The notes under the pieces are model-generated. The model ran no database searches. It was not told the DNA's origin and worked only from the letters and a program-made list of their open reading frames with translations. 64,000 bases of DNA from JAOPZW01 sp963806015. GTDB lineage: Bacteria > Actinomycetota > Thermoleophilia > Solirubrobacterales > Solirubrobacteraceae. Shown piece after piece: positions 32,595 to 44,073 of this stretch. Both the position numbers and the translations under genes were made by a program. Positions within the stretch are counted from its first letter, which is position 1. Each line of letters starts with the position of its first letter. The stretch spans positions 124,001 through 188,000 of the forward strand of contig CAWDWM010000004.1 in the NCBI GenBank assembly GCA_963806015.1. Direction: 5' to 3'.

Positions 32595-32627
32595 CCTTTA
32601 ACCCGGTCCCGTGAGGCCAGGAAGGAG
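32595..32627 (+). promoter_or_regulatory. PyrR-binding RNA loop overlapping the pyrR ribosome binding site
   Basis: The leader reads CCTTTAACCCGG followed by TCCCGTGAGG and CCAGGAAGGAG. This matches the conserved PyrR-binding loop of Bacillus and mycobacterial pyr leaders (purine-rich UCCNGNGAGG loop, CCTTT base pairing with AAGG). The 3' strand contains the AAGGAG ribosome binding site of pyrR. There is no room for an attenuator downstream, so PyrR-UMP probably represses translation directly, as reported for Mycobacterium smegmatis. Confidence 0.75.
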
Positions 32628-32629
32628 CC

Positions 32630-33229
32630 ATGAGCAACGACAAGCTCGTCCTCGACGGGGACGACATGCGGCGAACGCTGGTGCGCATCGCGCACGAGAT
32701 CGTCGAGAAGAATCCCGAGCACGACCGCCTCGCCATCGTCGGCATCCACCGTCGCGGCGCACTGCTCGCCCGGCGGCTGCACGAGCTGCTGATCGACCTG
32801 CTGGAGACCGACGTCCCCCTCGGGGAGCTCGACATCTCCTTCTACCGCGACGACCTCGGCCGCCGCGCCGAGGCGCCGACCGTCCACTCCACGCAGCTCG
32901 ACTTCCCCCTCGACGGGGCCACGGTCGTGATCGTCGACGACGTCCTCTTCACCGGGCGCACCGTGCGCTCGGCCATCGAGGCGCTCTTCGACTACGGGCG
33001 CCCCGCGCGCGTGCAGCTGGCCGTCCTCGCCGACCGCGGCCACCGCGAGCTGCCGCTGCGCCCCGACTACGTGGGCAAGAACCTGCCGACGTCGCGGGCC
33101 GAGCGCGTCAACGTCCACGTCGCCGAGCTCGACGGCGTCGACGAGATCACCATCACCGAGAACGCTCTCCAGCGGCCGGAAGCCGATGGTCTCCTTCAGA
33201 ACGCGGGGCCGGATGCCCCGCGGAGGTGA
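32630..33229 (+). CDS. pyrR: Bifunctional pyr operon regulator/uracil phosphoribosyltransferase PyrR
   Basis: A 199-residue PyrR. The type I phosphoribosyltransferase PRPP loop is VVIVDDVLFTGRTVRSA; the N-terminal IVGIHRRGALLARRL and ISFYRDDLGR (the RNA-binding basic region) are typical. It binds the RNA loop just upstream in a UMP-dependent manner and has weak uracil phosphoribosyltransferase activity. The ATG at 32630 follows AAGGAG closely. It heads pyrR-pyrB-pyrC-carA-carB-pyrK-pyrD. The last 25 residues extend beyond most PyrR proteins. Confidence 0.95.
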   Translation: MSNDKLVLDGDDMRRTLVRIAHEIVEKNPEHDRLAIVGIHRRGALLARRLHELLIDLLETDVPLGELDISFYRDDLGRRAEAPTVHSTQLDFPLDGATVVIVDDVLFTGRTVRSAIEALFDYGRPARVQLAVLADRGHRELPLRPDYVGKNLPTSRAERVNVHVAELDGVDEITITENALQRPEADGLLQNAGPDAPRR

Positions 33230-33234
33230 CTGAC

Positions 33235-34176
33235 GTGAGGCATCTCCTGTCCATCGAGGACCTCGACCGCGCCGCCATCGAGCGCATCTGCGATCGCGCC
33301 GCCTCGTTCGCCGAGGTCGCCGACCGCGAGATCAAGAAGGTCCCGGCCCTGCGCGGGCGCACCGTCCTGAACCTCTTCTACGAGGCCTCGACGCGCACGC
33401 GCTCGTCCTTCGAGCTGGCGGCCAAGCGCCTGAGCGCCGACGTCGTGAACTTCTCGGCCAGCGGGTCGAGCGTGGAGAAGGGCGAATCGCTGAAGGACAC
33501 CGTGCTGACCCTCAACGCCCACAAGCCCGACGCGATCGTCATCCGCGCGCCGTGGGCGGGGGCGGCCGCGCTGGTCGCGCAGTGGACGCCGGCGGCGATC
33601 ATCAACGCCGGCGACGGCAAGCACGAGCACCCCACGCAGGCGCTGCTCGACGTGCACACCCTGCGCCAGCGCCTGGGCGGGCTCGACGGCCTGGGCATCT
33701 GGATCGTCGGCGACGTCCTGCACTCGCGCGTCGCGCGCTCGAACATCCTCGCCTTCCAGAAGATGGGCGCCCGCGTCACCGTCTGCGGGCCGCCGACCCT
33801 CATCCCGCGCGGCGTCGAGGCGCTCGGCTGCGACGTGCGCTTCACCCTCGACGACCTGGCCGAGGCCGACGTCGTCTACGCCCTGCGCATGCAGCACGAG
33901 CGCATGGACCAGGCCTTCGTGCCGACCCTGCGCGAGTACGCCAACGAGTACCAGATCAACGGGCGCCGGCTGCACCCGCGCCAGGTGCTGATGCACCCGG
34001 GCCCGGTCAACCGCGGGGTCGAGCTCTCCGGCGAGGTCGTCGACTCCCCGCAGGCCGTGATCACCGCGCAGGTCGAGGCCGGCGTGGTCGTCCGCATGGC
34101 CGTCCTCTACGAGGTCATGACCGCGCACCCGCCCGCGCGCGTCGACCGGCCCGAGCACGAGAAGGCGCCGGCATGA
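33235..34176 (+). CDS. pyrB: Aspartate carbamoyltransferase catalytic subunit
   Basis: A 313-residue ATCase catalytic chain, joining carbamoyl phosphate and aspartate in the first committed step of pyrimidine synthesis. The carbamoyl-phosphate site is YEASTRTRSSFELAAKRL, followed by SVEKGESLKDT, INAGDGKHEHPTQALLD and MHPGPVNRGVEL. The GTG at 33235 has GGAGG eight bases upstream. The stop overlaps the pyrC ATG (ATGA). No regulatory pyrI chain is present, as usual in Actinobacteria. The frame is intact; frameshifts begin in the next gene. Confidence 0.96.
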   Translation: MRHLLSIEDLDRAAIERICDRAASFAEVADREIKKVPALRGRTVLNLFYEASTRTRSSFELAAKRLSADVVNFSASGSSVEKGESLKDTVLTLNAHKPDAIVIRAPWAGAAALVAQWTPAAIINAGDGKHEHPTQALLDVHTLRQRLGGLDGLGIWIVGDVLHSRVARSNILAFQKMGARVTVCGPPTLIPRGVEALGCDVRFTLDDLAEADVVYALRMQHERMDQAFVPTLREYANEYQINGRRLHPRQVLMHPGPVNRGVELSGEVVDSPQAVITAQVEAGVVVRMAVLYEVMTAHPPARVDRPEHEKAPA

Positions 34177-35507
34177 CGCTCGTTCAGCCCCGCCATCGCC
34201 CCGGCGCGCCTGGTCGTCCGCGGCGCCCGGGTCCTCGACCCTCGCGAGGGGATCGACGGCGCCCTCGACCTCGTCGTCGTCGACGGGCGGCTGGTCGAGC
34301 TCGCCCCGCGGGCAGCGCCGAGGTGCCCGAAGGCGCCGAGGTCATCGACGGCGAGCGGCGCCACGTGCTGCCGGCCTTCGTCGACCCGCACGTGCACCTG
34401 CGCGTGCCTGGCCAAGAGCACAAGGAGGACCTCGAGACCGGCACCCGCGCGGCCGCCGCCGGCGGCTTCTGCGCGGTGGTGGCGATGCCCAACACCGAGC
34501 CGGTGGTCGACAGCGCGCCCATCCTGCGCGCCCTGCGCGACGCCGCCGCGCGCGACGCGCGCGTGCCCGTCGCCTTCACGGCCTCGATCACCAAGGGCCT
34601 GCGCGGCGAGGAGCTCACCGAGATGGCCGAGCTGCGCGACGAGGGCGCCATCGCCTTCACCGACGACGGCAAGCCCATCGTCTCGGCCGGGATGATGCGC
34701 AAGGCGCTGCAGTACCAGCGCCTGGCCGGCGCGCTGCTCGCGCTGCACGAGGAGGACCCCGCGCTCAGCGGCCGCGGCGCCATGCACGAGGGCGAGGTCA
34801 GCGCGCTGCTCGGGATCGCCGGCATCCCCAGCGTGAGCGAGTCGACCATGGTCGCCCGCGACTGCGCGCTGGCCGGCTACGAAGGCGGGCGCATCCACCT
34901 CCAGCACCTGTCGTGCATCGAGTCGGTGCAGGCGGTCGCGGCGGCCAAGGAGGCCGGCGTGCATGTGACCTGCGAGGCCTCGCCGCACCACCTGTGCCTG
35001 ACCGAGCAGTCGGTCCGCAGCCTGGACACGCGGATGAAGATGAACCCGCCGTTGCGCACGGAGGCCGACCGCCAGGCGCTCATCGAGGGCCTGCGCTCGG
35101 GGATCGTCGACTGCATCGCCACCGACCACGCCCCGCACGCGCGCGACGAGAAGGAGGTCCCGTTCGAGCAGGCGCCCATGGGCACCACGGGCCTCGAGAC
35201 CGCGTTCGCCGCCGTGCACTCGGAGCTCGTCGTCCCCGGCGTGCTCGACCTCGCCACCGTGGTCGAGCGCATGACCGCGGGCGGCGAGCCGTTCGGGATC
35301 CCGGCCCCGCGCGTGAGGGTGGGGGAGGAGGCCAACCTCGTGCTCGTCGACCTCGCCGCGACGTGGGAGGTGGGCGAGGACGGCTACGAGAGCCGCTCGG
35401 AGCACTGCTGCTTCGCGGGGCGCGAGCTGCGCGGGCGCGTGCTGCTCACGCTCGCCGCCGGCGGCGTGGCCTATCGCGAGCGGGCCTTCGCGGTGACCGC
35501 GGCATGA
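34173..35507 (+). CDS. pyrC: Dihydroorotase (two apparent frameshifts near the N-terminus)
   Basis: A zinc amidohydrolase that closes carbamoyl-aspartate to dihydroorotate. The main frame carries FVDPHVHLRVPGQEHKEDL (metal-binding HxH), AMPNTEPVVD, ASPHHLCLTE, MNPPLRTEADR and CIATDHAPHARDEKEVPFEQ. The first 45 residues are split: PARLVVRGARVLDPREGIDG is in another frame than both the ATG at 34173 and the rest of the gene. One base seems to be missing at the G run 34310-34312, and another change lies at 34173-34200. Coupled to pyrB by ATGA. I read the breaks as sequencing errors. Confidence 0.88.
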   Translation: MTLVQPRHRPGAPGRPRRPGPRPSRGDRRRPRPRRRRRAAGRARPAGSAEVPEGAEVIDGERRHVLPAFVDPHVHLRVPGQEHKEDLETGTRAAAAGGFCAVVAMPNTEPVVDSAPILRALRDAAARDARVPVAFTASITKGLRGEELTEMAELRDEGAIAFTDDGKPIVSAGMMRKALQYQRLAGALLALHEEDPALSGRGAMHEGEVSALLGIAGIPSVSESTMVARDCALAGYEGGRIHLQHLSCIESVQAVAAAKEAGVHVTCEASPHHLCLTEQSVRSLDTRMKMNPPLRTEADRQALIEGLRSGIVDCIATDHAPHARDEKEVPFEQAPMGTTGLETAFAAVHSELVVPGVLDLATVVERMTAGGEPFGIPAPRVRVGEEANLVLVDLAATWEVGEDGYESRSEHCCFAGRELRGRVLLTLAAGGVAYRERAFAVTAA

Positions 35508-36630
35508 CCGCCCCCGGCGCCTACGTCCTGCTCGAGGACGGCACCCGGTTCGACGGCGACGCGTGCGGAGCCGACCCCGACGAGGCGGTGGTCACCGGCG
35601 AGGTCGTCTTCACCACCGGCATGAGCGGCTACCAGGAGTCGATGACCGACCCCAGCTTCGCCCGCCAGCTCATCGCCTTCACCTACCCGCACGTCGGCAA
35701 CTACGGGGTCTCGCAGGAGGCCATGGAGTCCGAGCGCCCGTGGGCCCGCGCGGCCATCATGCGGGCGGCCGTCAACCGCGAGGACTCACCCCGGCGCCGA
35801 GCGCGGCTGGCTGGACTGGCTCAGCGACCGCGGCGTACCGGCCATCACCGGCGTCGACACGCGCGCCCTCGTGCGCCACATCCGCACGGCGGGCGCGATG
35901 CGCGGCGGCGTCTTCCCGGCTGCGATGAGCGAGGCGGAGTCGAGCGAGCGAATCGCCGCCGAGCCGGCGATGGCGGGCCTGGACCTCGCGCGCGAGGTCA
36001 CCCCGACGGCCATGAGCGAGCACGGCGACGGCGACGGGCCGCGGATCGCGGTCATCGACACGGGGATCAAGGGCTCGATCGTGCGCAACCTCGTCGCGCG
36101 CGGCGCGCGCGTCGAGCTGCATCCGTGCACGGCGACCGCCGCCGAGCTGACCGCCAACGACCCCGATGCGATCTTCCTGGCCAACGGCCCCGGCGACCCC
36201 GCCGCGCTCGGCTACGTGGTGCAGACCGTGCGCGAGCTGGTCGGCACGCGCCCGGTGTGGGGCATCTGCCTGGGCCACCAGCTGCTGTGCCAGGCCGTCG
36301 GCCTGGAGACCTACAAGCTCGCCTTCGGCCACCGCGGCGCGAACCATCCGGTCAAGGACCTGCGCACCGGCAAGATCGAGATCACCTCGCAGAACCACGG
36401 CTTCGCGGTCAGCGCGCCGGACGGGGGAGGGCGCGTGGAGGCCGACGAGCCCGTGCGCTGGGAGACGGACTTCGGCGCCGCGGCCCTGACGCACGTCAAC
36501 CTCTACGACCGCACGGTCGAGGGCCTCGAGCTGCTGGAGGTCGAGAGCGCCACCGTCCAGTACCACCCCGAGGCGGGGCCGGGACCCAACGACGCCCTGT
36601 ACCAGTTCGACCGCTTCCTGGAGGCCGTCC

Positions 36631-36641
<11 letters not shown>
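35504..36641 (+). CDS. carA: Carbamoyl-phosphate synthase small subunit (one apparent frameshift)
   Basis: The glutaminase subunit, which supplies ammonia to CarB. The N-terminal part (YVLLEDGTRFDG, FTTGMSGYQESMTDPSF) reads from the ATG at 35504; the glutamine amidotransferase part (ANGPGDPAALGYV, WGICLGHQLLCQAVGLETYK with the catalytic Cys, and QYHPEAGPGP) is in a second frame. The switch is at the C run 35789-35792: removing one C joins REDSP to GAERGWLDWLSDRG without loss. Overlaps pyrC by ATGA and carB by 11 bases. Probably intact in the living cell. Confidence 0.9.
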
Positions 36642-39725
<3,084 letters not shown>

Positions 39726-39729
<4 letters not shown>

Positions 39730-40544
39730 ACCACGCGAGCCGCGCACGCAGGCGCCCTTCGGCCGGCGCACGCTGACGGTCGCCGAGCGCCGAGTGGTGG
39801 GCGCCTACGTGGTCCTCGTCGCCGAGGATCCCGAAGGCCCGCTCCCGCGCGCCGGGCAGTTCTACATGCTCGCCGCGGCGCGGCGGTGGGGAGGGGGCGC
39901 CGACGAGCGCCCGTTCCTGCCGCGCGCCTTCAGCGTCCTGCGCGCAAATCGGACCCGCCCACCCTGGAGTTCATGCTCGAGGCCGTCGGGCCCGGCACCG
40001 AGCGACTGTGCGAGCTCGAGCCCCGGCGACGGACTGGACGTGACGGGCCCGCTCGGGCCTCGGCTTCCCCGACCCGCCCGACGACCGCCGCGCCCTGCTG
40101 TGCGGGGGCGGGGTCGGCACCGCGCCGCTGGCCATCTGGCAGGACGAGCTGCTCGCCCGCGGCGAGCCGGCGCCCGCGCTGCTCGGCTTCCGCGACGCCG
40201 ACCACGCGCCGGGCGCCACGCTGCTGCACAACGCGCGCGTGGCCACCGACGACGGCTCGCACGGCCACCACGGCCTCGTCACCGACCTGCTGGCCGACGA
40301 GCTCGCGTCCGGGCCGCCGGCCATCGTCTACGCCTGCGGGCCGCCGCCCATGCTCGAGGCGGTGCGGGCGCTGTGCGCGGCGCGCGACGTCCCCTGCCAG
40401 CTCGCGCTGGAGGCGGGCATGGCGTGCGGCTTCGGGGCCTGCTTCGGCTGCGTCGTGGCGCTGCGCGACGGCGGCTACCTGCGCCTGTGCGTCGACGGGC
40501 CGGTCCTCGACGGCGCGCTGCTGGCGGAGGTGGCGGCGCATTGA
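39726..40544 (+). CDS. pyrK: Dihydroorotate dehydrogenase electron-transfer subunit (about four apparent frameshifts)
   Basis: The FAD and [2Fe-2S] subunit that passes electrons from PyrD to NAD+. Recognisable pieces lie in several frames: RRTLTVAERRVVGAYVVLV, PRAGQFYMLAA, ERPFLPRAFSVLRA, then SDPPTLEFMLEAVGPGTERL, then CGGGVGTAPLAIWQDELLAR and YACGPPPMLEAVRAL, ending with the iron-sulfur cysteines in GMACGFGACFGCVVAL and LRLC. Indels are near 39745, at the A run 39946-39948, the C run 40021-40024 and the G run 40055-40057. The GTG at 39726 overlaps the carB stop. The protein is probably whole in the organism. Confidence 0.82.
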
Positions 40545-41442
40545 CGACGCTCGAGTTCTGCGGCCTGCGCCTGGCGCATCCGATCGTCAACGGCTCGGGC
40601 ACCTTCGACGCCATCGCCGCGCGGCGCGCCTTCGGCGACGCGCGTGCTGGAGCGCTTCCCCTTCGCGGCCTTCGTCTCCAAGACGATCACCCTGGCGCCC
40701 CGCGACGGCAACCCTCCGCCGCGCCTGTACGAGACCCCGGCCGGCCTGATCAACTCGATCGGCCTGCCCAACAAGGGGCTGCGCGGCTACCTCGAGCACG
40801 ACCTGCCGGAGCTCGCGCGGCTGCCGGTCCCGCTGATCACCAACGTCATGGGCTCGACGGCGGCCGAGCTGTGCGCCCTGGTCGAGGCGCTCGACGAGCG
40901 CGACGAGGTCGACGCGCTCGAGCTCAACGTGTCCTGCCCGAACGTGTCGACCGGGCCTCGACATCGGCGCCGACCCCGGTGAGCTGGCCGCCGTCCTGGC
41001 CGAGGTCCGCCCGCGGACGGCCAAGCCGCTGATCGTCAAGCTCACGCCCGAACACCGCCGACGTCGCCGCGGTCGCGCAGGCCGCGCAGGAGGCCGGCGC
41101 GGACGCCGTCTCGCTCATCAACACGCTGCGTGCCTATGCACCGCACCCGAAAACGGCTCGCGGCGGCCCGCCGCCTGGCTGGGCAACGAGACCGGCGGAT
41201 TGTCCGGGCCCGCCATCCGCGCGGTCGCTCTCGCGCAGGTCCGCGCGGTCGCCGCACGCGTCTCGATCCCGGTCGTCGGCATGGGCGGCGTGCAGAGCGG
41301 CCTACACGCCGCGCACATGCTCGACGCGGGCGCGACGCTGGTCGGCGTGGGCACCGAGAGCTTCCGCGATCCGGCCGCGGGAACACGGATCTCACGCGAG
41401 CTTGACGATTTGTTCGCAAAGAGCGGGGACAACCTCGGCTGA
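40541..41442 (+). CDS. pyrD: Dihydroorotate dehydrogenase, class 1B catalytic subunit (about four apparent frameshifts)
   Basis: The FMN subunit oxidising dihydroorotate to orotate, paired with PyrK (class 1B, NAD+-linked). Pieces: LEFCGLRLAHPIVNGSGTFD, then VSKTITLAPRDGNPPPRL, GLINSIGLPNKGL, LNVSCPNV with the catalytic Cys, then TGGLSGPAIRAVALAQVR and VVGMGGVQSG. The frame changes near 40642, at the G run 40953-40955, at 41050, and again between 41130 and 41190. The TTG at 40541 overlaps the pyrK TGA. pyrE and pyrF are not in the window. Confidence 0.84.
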
Positions 41443-41513
41443 TCGCCGAACTGTCAAGCTGGCGCCCTGCCGAAATCCCTGCAAACGCGGCCAAAACCGT
41501 CAAGCAGTCTGGA

Positions 41514-41540
41514 TCGACCTCGACCTAAGGTCGAGGTCGA
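41514..41540. repeat. Perfect 13-bp inverted repeat upstream of mihF
   Basis: TCGACCTCGACCT (41514-41526) and AGGTCGAGGTCGA (41528-41540) are exact inverted copies around a single central A. Each arm is itself a direct repeat of CGACCT. It lies 72 bases after pyrD and 58 before mihF. As RNA it would fold into a 10-bp hairpin with a 7-base loop but has no T tract. It could be an operator for mihF or a terminator of the pyr operon. Confidence 0.6.
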
Positions 41541-41583
41541 GGCGAATTCGCGCTTTTGCGCTTGCCTGCAGGCCCCCGCTGTG

Positions 41584-41589
41584 TAGTAT
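41584..41589 (+). promoter_or_regulatory. -10 box of mihF
   Basis: TAGTAT ends nine bases before the ATG at 41599, giving a leader of two or three bases at most. No Shine-Dalgarno site is visible. Confidence 0.42.
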
Positions 41590-41598
41590 CGCCGACCG

Positions 41599-41940
41599 AT
41601 GCCGCCGGCCACCAATTCGCCTACCAAGCACTCGGCGGCACCCGAGCGATCGCTCCTTCAGCGCATGGACGCCCTGCAGCGTGCCAACGAAATTCGCACG
41701 CGGCGCGCACAGTTGAAGAAGGACTTGAAGGCGGGCCGGGTGTCGATCCACACGCTGCTGAAGGAGCCGCCGGAGTACGTCGAGACCGCGAAGGTCTTCG
41801 ACATGCTCCTGGCCGTTCCGAAGTACGGGCGGGTGAAGGCGAACAAGGTCCTGCAGCAGTGCCGGATCTCGCCGAGCAAGACCATCGGCGGCCTCTCCGA
41901 GCGCCAGCGCACCGAGCTCGTCGGCCTGCTCCGCCGGTAG
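41599..41940 (+). CDS. mihF: Actinobacterial integration host factor (mIHF)
   Basis: A 113-residue nucleoid-associated protein of the mIHF family, a non-specific DNA-binding and bending protein essential in mycobacteria. The family core is present: a long N-terminal helix (ALQRANEIRTRRAQLKKDLK), LLKEPPEYVETAKVFDMLLA, then the helix-two-turn-helix DNA-binding part VPKYGRVKANKVLQQCRISP and KTIGGLSERQR. The first 20 residues are an extra Ser/Pro/Ala-rich tail. Gene order mihF-gmk-rpoZ-coaBC is as in Mycobacterium. The frame is intact although its neighbours on both sides are frameshifted. Confidence 0.94.
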   Translation: MPPATNSPTKHSAAPERSLLQRMDALQRANEIRTRRAQLKKDLKAGRVSIHTLLKEPPEYVETAKVFDMLLAVPKYGRVKANKVLQQCRISPSKTIGGLSERQRTELVGLLRR

Positions 41941-41946
41941 GGCTCG

Positions 41947-41952
41947 TACGCT
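41947..41952 (+). promoter_or_regulatory. -10 box of gmk
   Basis: TACGCT ends six bases before the GTG at 41959, so transcription could begin exactly on the start codon. No Shine-Dalgarno site. Confidence 0.35.
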
Positions 41953-41958
41953 CGCGGG

Positions 41959-42532
41959 GTGGCTCGCGTCTTCGTCATCACCGGCCCCTCCGGGGTCGGC
42001 AAGGGCACCCTCATCCGCACCCTGCGCGAGCGCATGCCCGAGCTCGAGCTGAGCGTGTCGGCCACCACGCGGGCCCCGCGTCCCGGCGAGCGGGACGGGG
42101 TCGACTACCACTTCCTCAGCGACGCAGATTTCCAGCGGCGCGTGGACGCAGGGGACTTCGTCGAGCACGCCGTCTACTCCGGCCGTCGCTACGGCACGCT
42201 GCGCTCCGAGCTCGAGCGCCGCACCGCCGCCGGCCACCCGGTGGTGCTCGAGATCGAGACGCCAGGGGGCGCGTCAGGTGCGCACGACGCTGCCCGAGGC
42301 CGTGCAGGTCTTCATCGCGCCGCCGTCGCTCGACGCGCTGCGCGCGCGCCTGATCGGCCGTGGCACCGACGACGAGGACGAGGTCGACGCGCGCCTGCGC
42401 GTGGCGACGCAGGAGCTGGCCGCCCAGGGCGAGTTCGGCCACGTGGTGGTCAACGATCGCCTCGAGGACGCCGTCGACCAGCTCGTCGCCATCGTCGCCG
42501 CCGCGCTGCGCGACGGCGTCAAGTCCGCATAA
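41959..42532 (+). CDS. gmk: Guanylate kinase (one apparent frameshift)
   Basis: The enzyme phosphorylating GMP to GDP, about 190 residues when repaired. The P-loop is ITGPSGVGKGTL; SVSATTRAPRPGERDGVDYH and YSGRRYGTLRSELE bind GMP. After VVLEIE the frame shifts at the C pair 42262-42263: removing one C gives QGARQVRTTLPEAVQVFIAP, the expected continuation, and RLRVATQELAAQGEFGHVVV follows. As an essential gene it is almost certainly intact in the cell. It is the rightmost of the frameshifted genes. Confidence 0.92.
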
Positions 42533-42574
42533 GAACCGCCTCGCAGGGCGGCAAGCCGTCGGGCGCGCGGCTGG

Positions 42575-42580
42575 TACCCT
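42575..42580 (+). promoter_or_regulatory. -10 box of rpoZ
   Basis: TACCCT ends six bases before the ATG at 42587 with no Shine-Dalgarno site, a leaderless arrangement inside the gmk-rpoZ intergenic gap. Confidence 0.4.
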
Positions 42581-42586
42581 CGCGAC

Positions 42587-42814
42587 ATGATCAACCCGCG
42601 CATCGACTCGCTCCTCGAGCACGTCGATTCCAACTACGCCTCGGTGCTGGTGGCCGCCAAGCGCGCCCGCCAGATCAACTCGTACTACCACAACCTCGGT
42701 GAGGGGACCTTCGACGAGTTCCCGCCGCCGATGGTCGACTCCTCCTCCAAGAACTACCTGACGATCGCCCTCGAGGAAGTCGCCGCGGGCAAGATCAAGT
42801 ACCACTACCGCTAG
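42587..42814 (+). CDS. rpoZ: RNA polymerase omega subunit
   Basis: A 75-residue omega subunit, which helps assemble the beta' subunit of RNA polymerase. It matches the family pattern: IDSLLEHVDSNYASVLVAAKRARQIN at the N-terminus (the conserved R/K-R-A-R-Q-I helix) and YLTIALEEVAAGKIKYHY at the end. It is short, as in Actinobacteria. Positioned between gmk and coaBC in the standard order, eight bases before coaBC. Confidence 0.95.
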   Translation: MINPRIDSLLEHVDSNYASVLVAAKRARQINSYYHNLGEGTFDEFPPPMVDSSSKNYLTIALEEVAAGKIKYHYR

Positions 42815-42822
42815 GCGGGGAC

Positions 42823-44073
42823 ATGGGTCGCGTCCTCCTCGGCGTCAGCGGCGGAGTCGCCGCCTACAAGGCGCTCGAGGTGGTGCGCCTGGCCACCAAG
42901 GCCGGGCACGCCGTGCGCGTGATCCAGACGCCCGCGGCCCAGCGCTTCGTGGGCGCGGCGTCCTTCGCCGCCCTCACCGGCGCCCCCGTCCTCACCGACG
43001 AGTTCGAGCGCGACCCGTCGCGCGGCGCCTTCCCCGACCAGCCCGCGCCCGATCACGACCCGCTCAGCCACCTCGAGCTGGTCCGCAACGCCGACGCCTT
43101 CCTGATCGCGCCGGCAAGCGCGAACACCATCGCCAAGCTGGCCCACGGCCTGGCCGACAACCTGCTCACCTCGGCCGCGCTGGCCGCCACCTGTCCCGTC
43201 CTCGTCGCCCCGGCGATGAACAACCACATGTACGAGCACGCGGCGACGCAGGCGAACCTCGCCGTCCTGCGCGAGCGCGGCGTGATCGTCGTCGACCCGG
43301 GCACCGGCGCGCTCGGCTCCAAGCACGAATGGGGGATCGGGCGCCTGGCCGAGCCGTCCGACCTGCTGGCCGCCGTGGAGGCCGTGGTCCCCGCCGGCGG
43401 GCGCCCGTGGGACGGGCTGAAGGTGCTCGTCACCGCCGGAGGCACGCGCGAGCCGATCGACTCGGTGCGCTTCGTCGGCAACCGCAGCTCGGGGCGCATG
43501 GGCTTCGCGCTGGCCGAGGAGGCCGCCGCCCTGGGCGCCGAGGTGACGGTCGTCGCCGCCAACGTCGCGCTGGCGCGCTCGCCGCGGGTGCGCTACCTCG
43601 ACGTCAGCACCGCCGCCGAGCTGCAGAGCGCCTGCGAGGCGCACTTCGCCCAGGCCGACGTGCTGCTCATGGCCGCCGCGGTGGCCGACTACCGGCCCGC
43701 GGTCGCGGCCGACGCCAAGCTCAAGAAGGACGCGCGCGAGGAACTGATCGTCGCGCTCGAACGTACTCCGGACATCCTGTCCGGCCTCGCCGCCATCCGC
43801 CGCGCCGATCAGACCCTCGTCGGCTTCGCCGCCGAGCACGGAGACGGCGCCCTCGCCTACGGGCGCGAGAAGCGCGCGCGCAAGGGCCTGGACGCGATCG
43901 TCGTCAACGACATCGCGCGTACGGACATCGGCTTCGAAGGGTCAGACAACGAGGTCACGATCGTCACCGCCACCGGCGAGCGCCATGTCCCGCGCGCGTC
44001 CAAGGCCGAGATCGCACGCGCGATCCTCGATGCGGTCGGCGACCTACGCAGCGGGGAAAGGACGACGGCGTGA
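42823..44073 (+). CDS. coaBC: Phosphopantothenoylcysteine decarboxylase/phosphopantothenate-cysteine ligase
   Basis: A 416-residue bifunctional coenzyme A biosynthesis enzyme. The FMN-binding CoaC half opens with VLLGVSGGVAAYKALEVVRL, contains ANTIAKLAHGLADNLLTSA and the active-site PAMNNHMYEH. The CoaB half begins near residue 195 with VLVTAGGTREPIDSVRFVGN and has AAVADYRPAV, KLKKD and NDIARTDIGF. The ATG at 42823 follows GGGG. The stop overlaps the next gene's GTG start. Confidence 0.95.
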   Translation: MGRVLLGVSGGVAAYKALEVVRLATKAGHAVRVIQTPAAQRFVGAASFAALTGAPVLTDEFERDPSRGAFPDQPAPDHDPLSHLELVRNADAFLIAPASANTIAKLAHGLADNLLTSAALAATCPVLVAPAMNNHMYEHAATQANLAVLRERGVIVVDPGTGALGSKHEWGIGRLAEPSDLLAAVEAVVPAGGRPWDGLKVLVTAGGTREPIDSVRFVGNRSSGRMGFALAEEAAALGAEVTVVAANVALARSPRVRYLDVSTAAELQSACEAHFAQADVLLMAAAVADYRPAVAADAKLKKDAREELIVALERTPDILSGLAAIRRADQTLVGFAAEHGDGALAYGREKRARKGLDAIVVNDIARTDIGFEGSDNEVTIVTATGERHVPRASKAEIARAILDAVGDLRSGERTTA

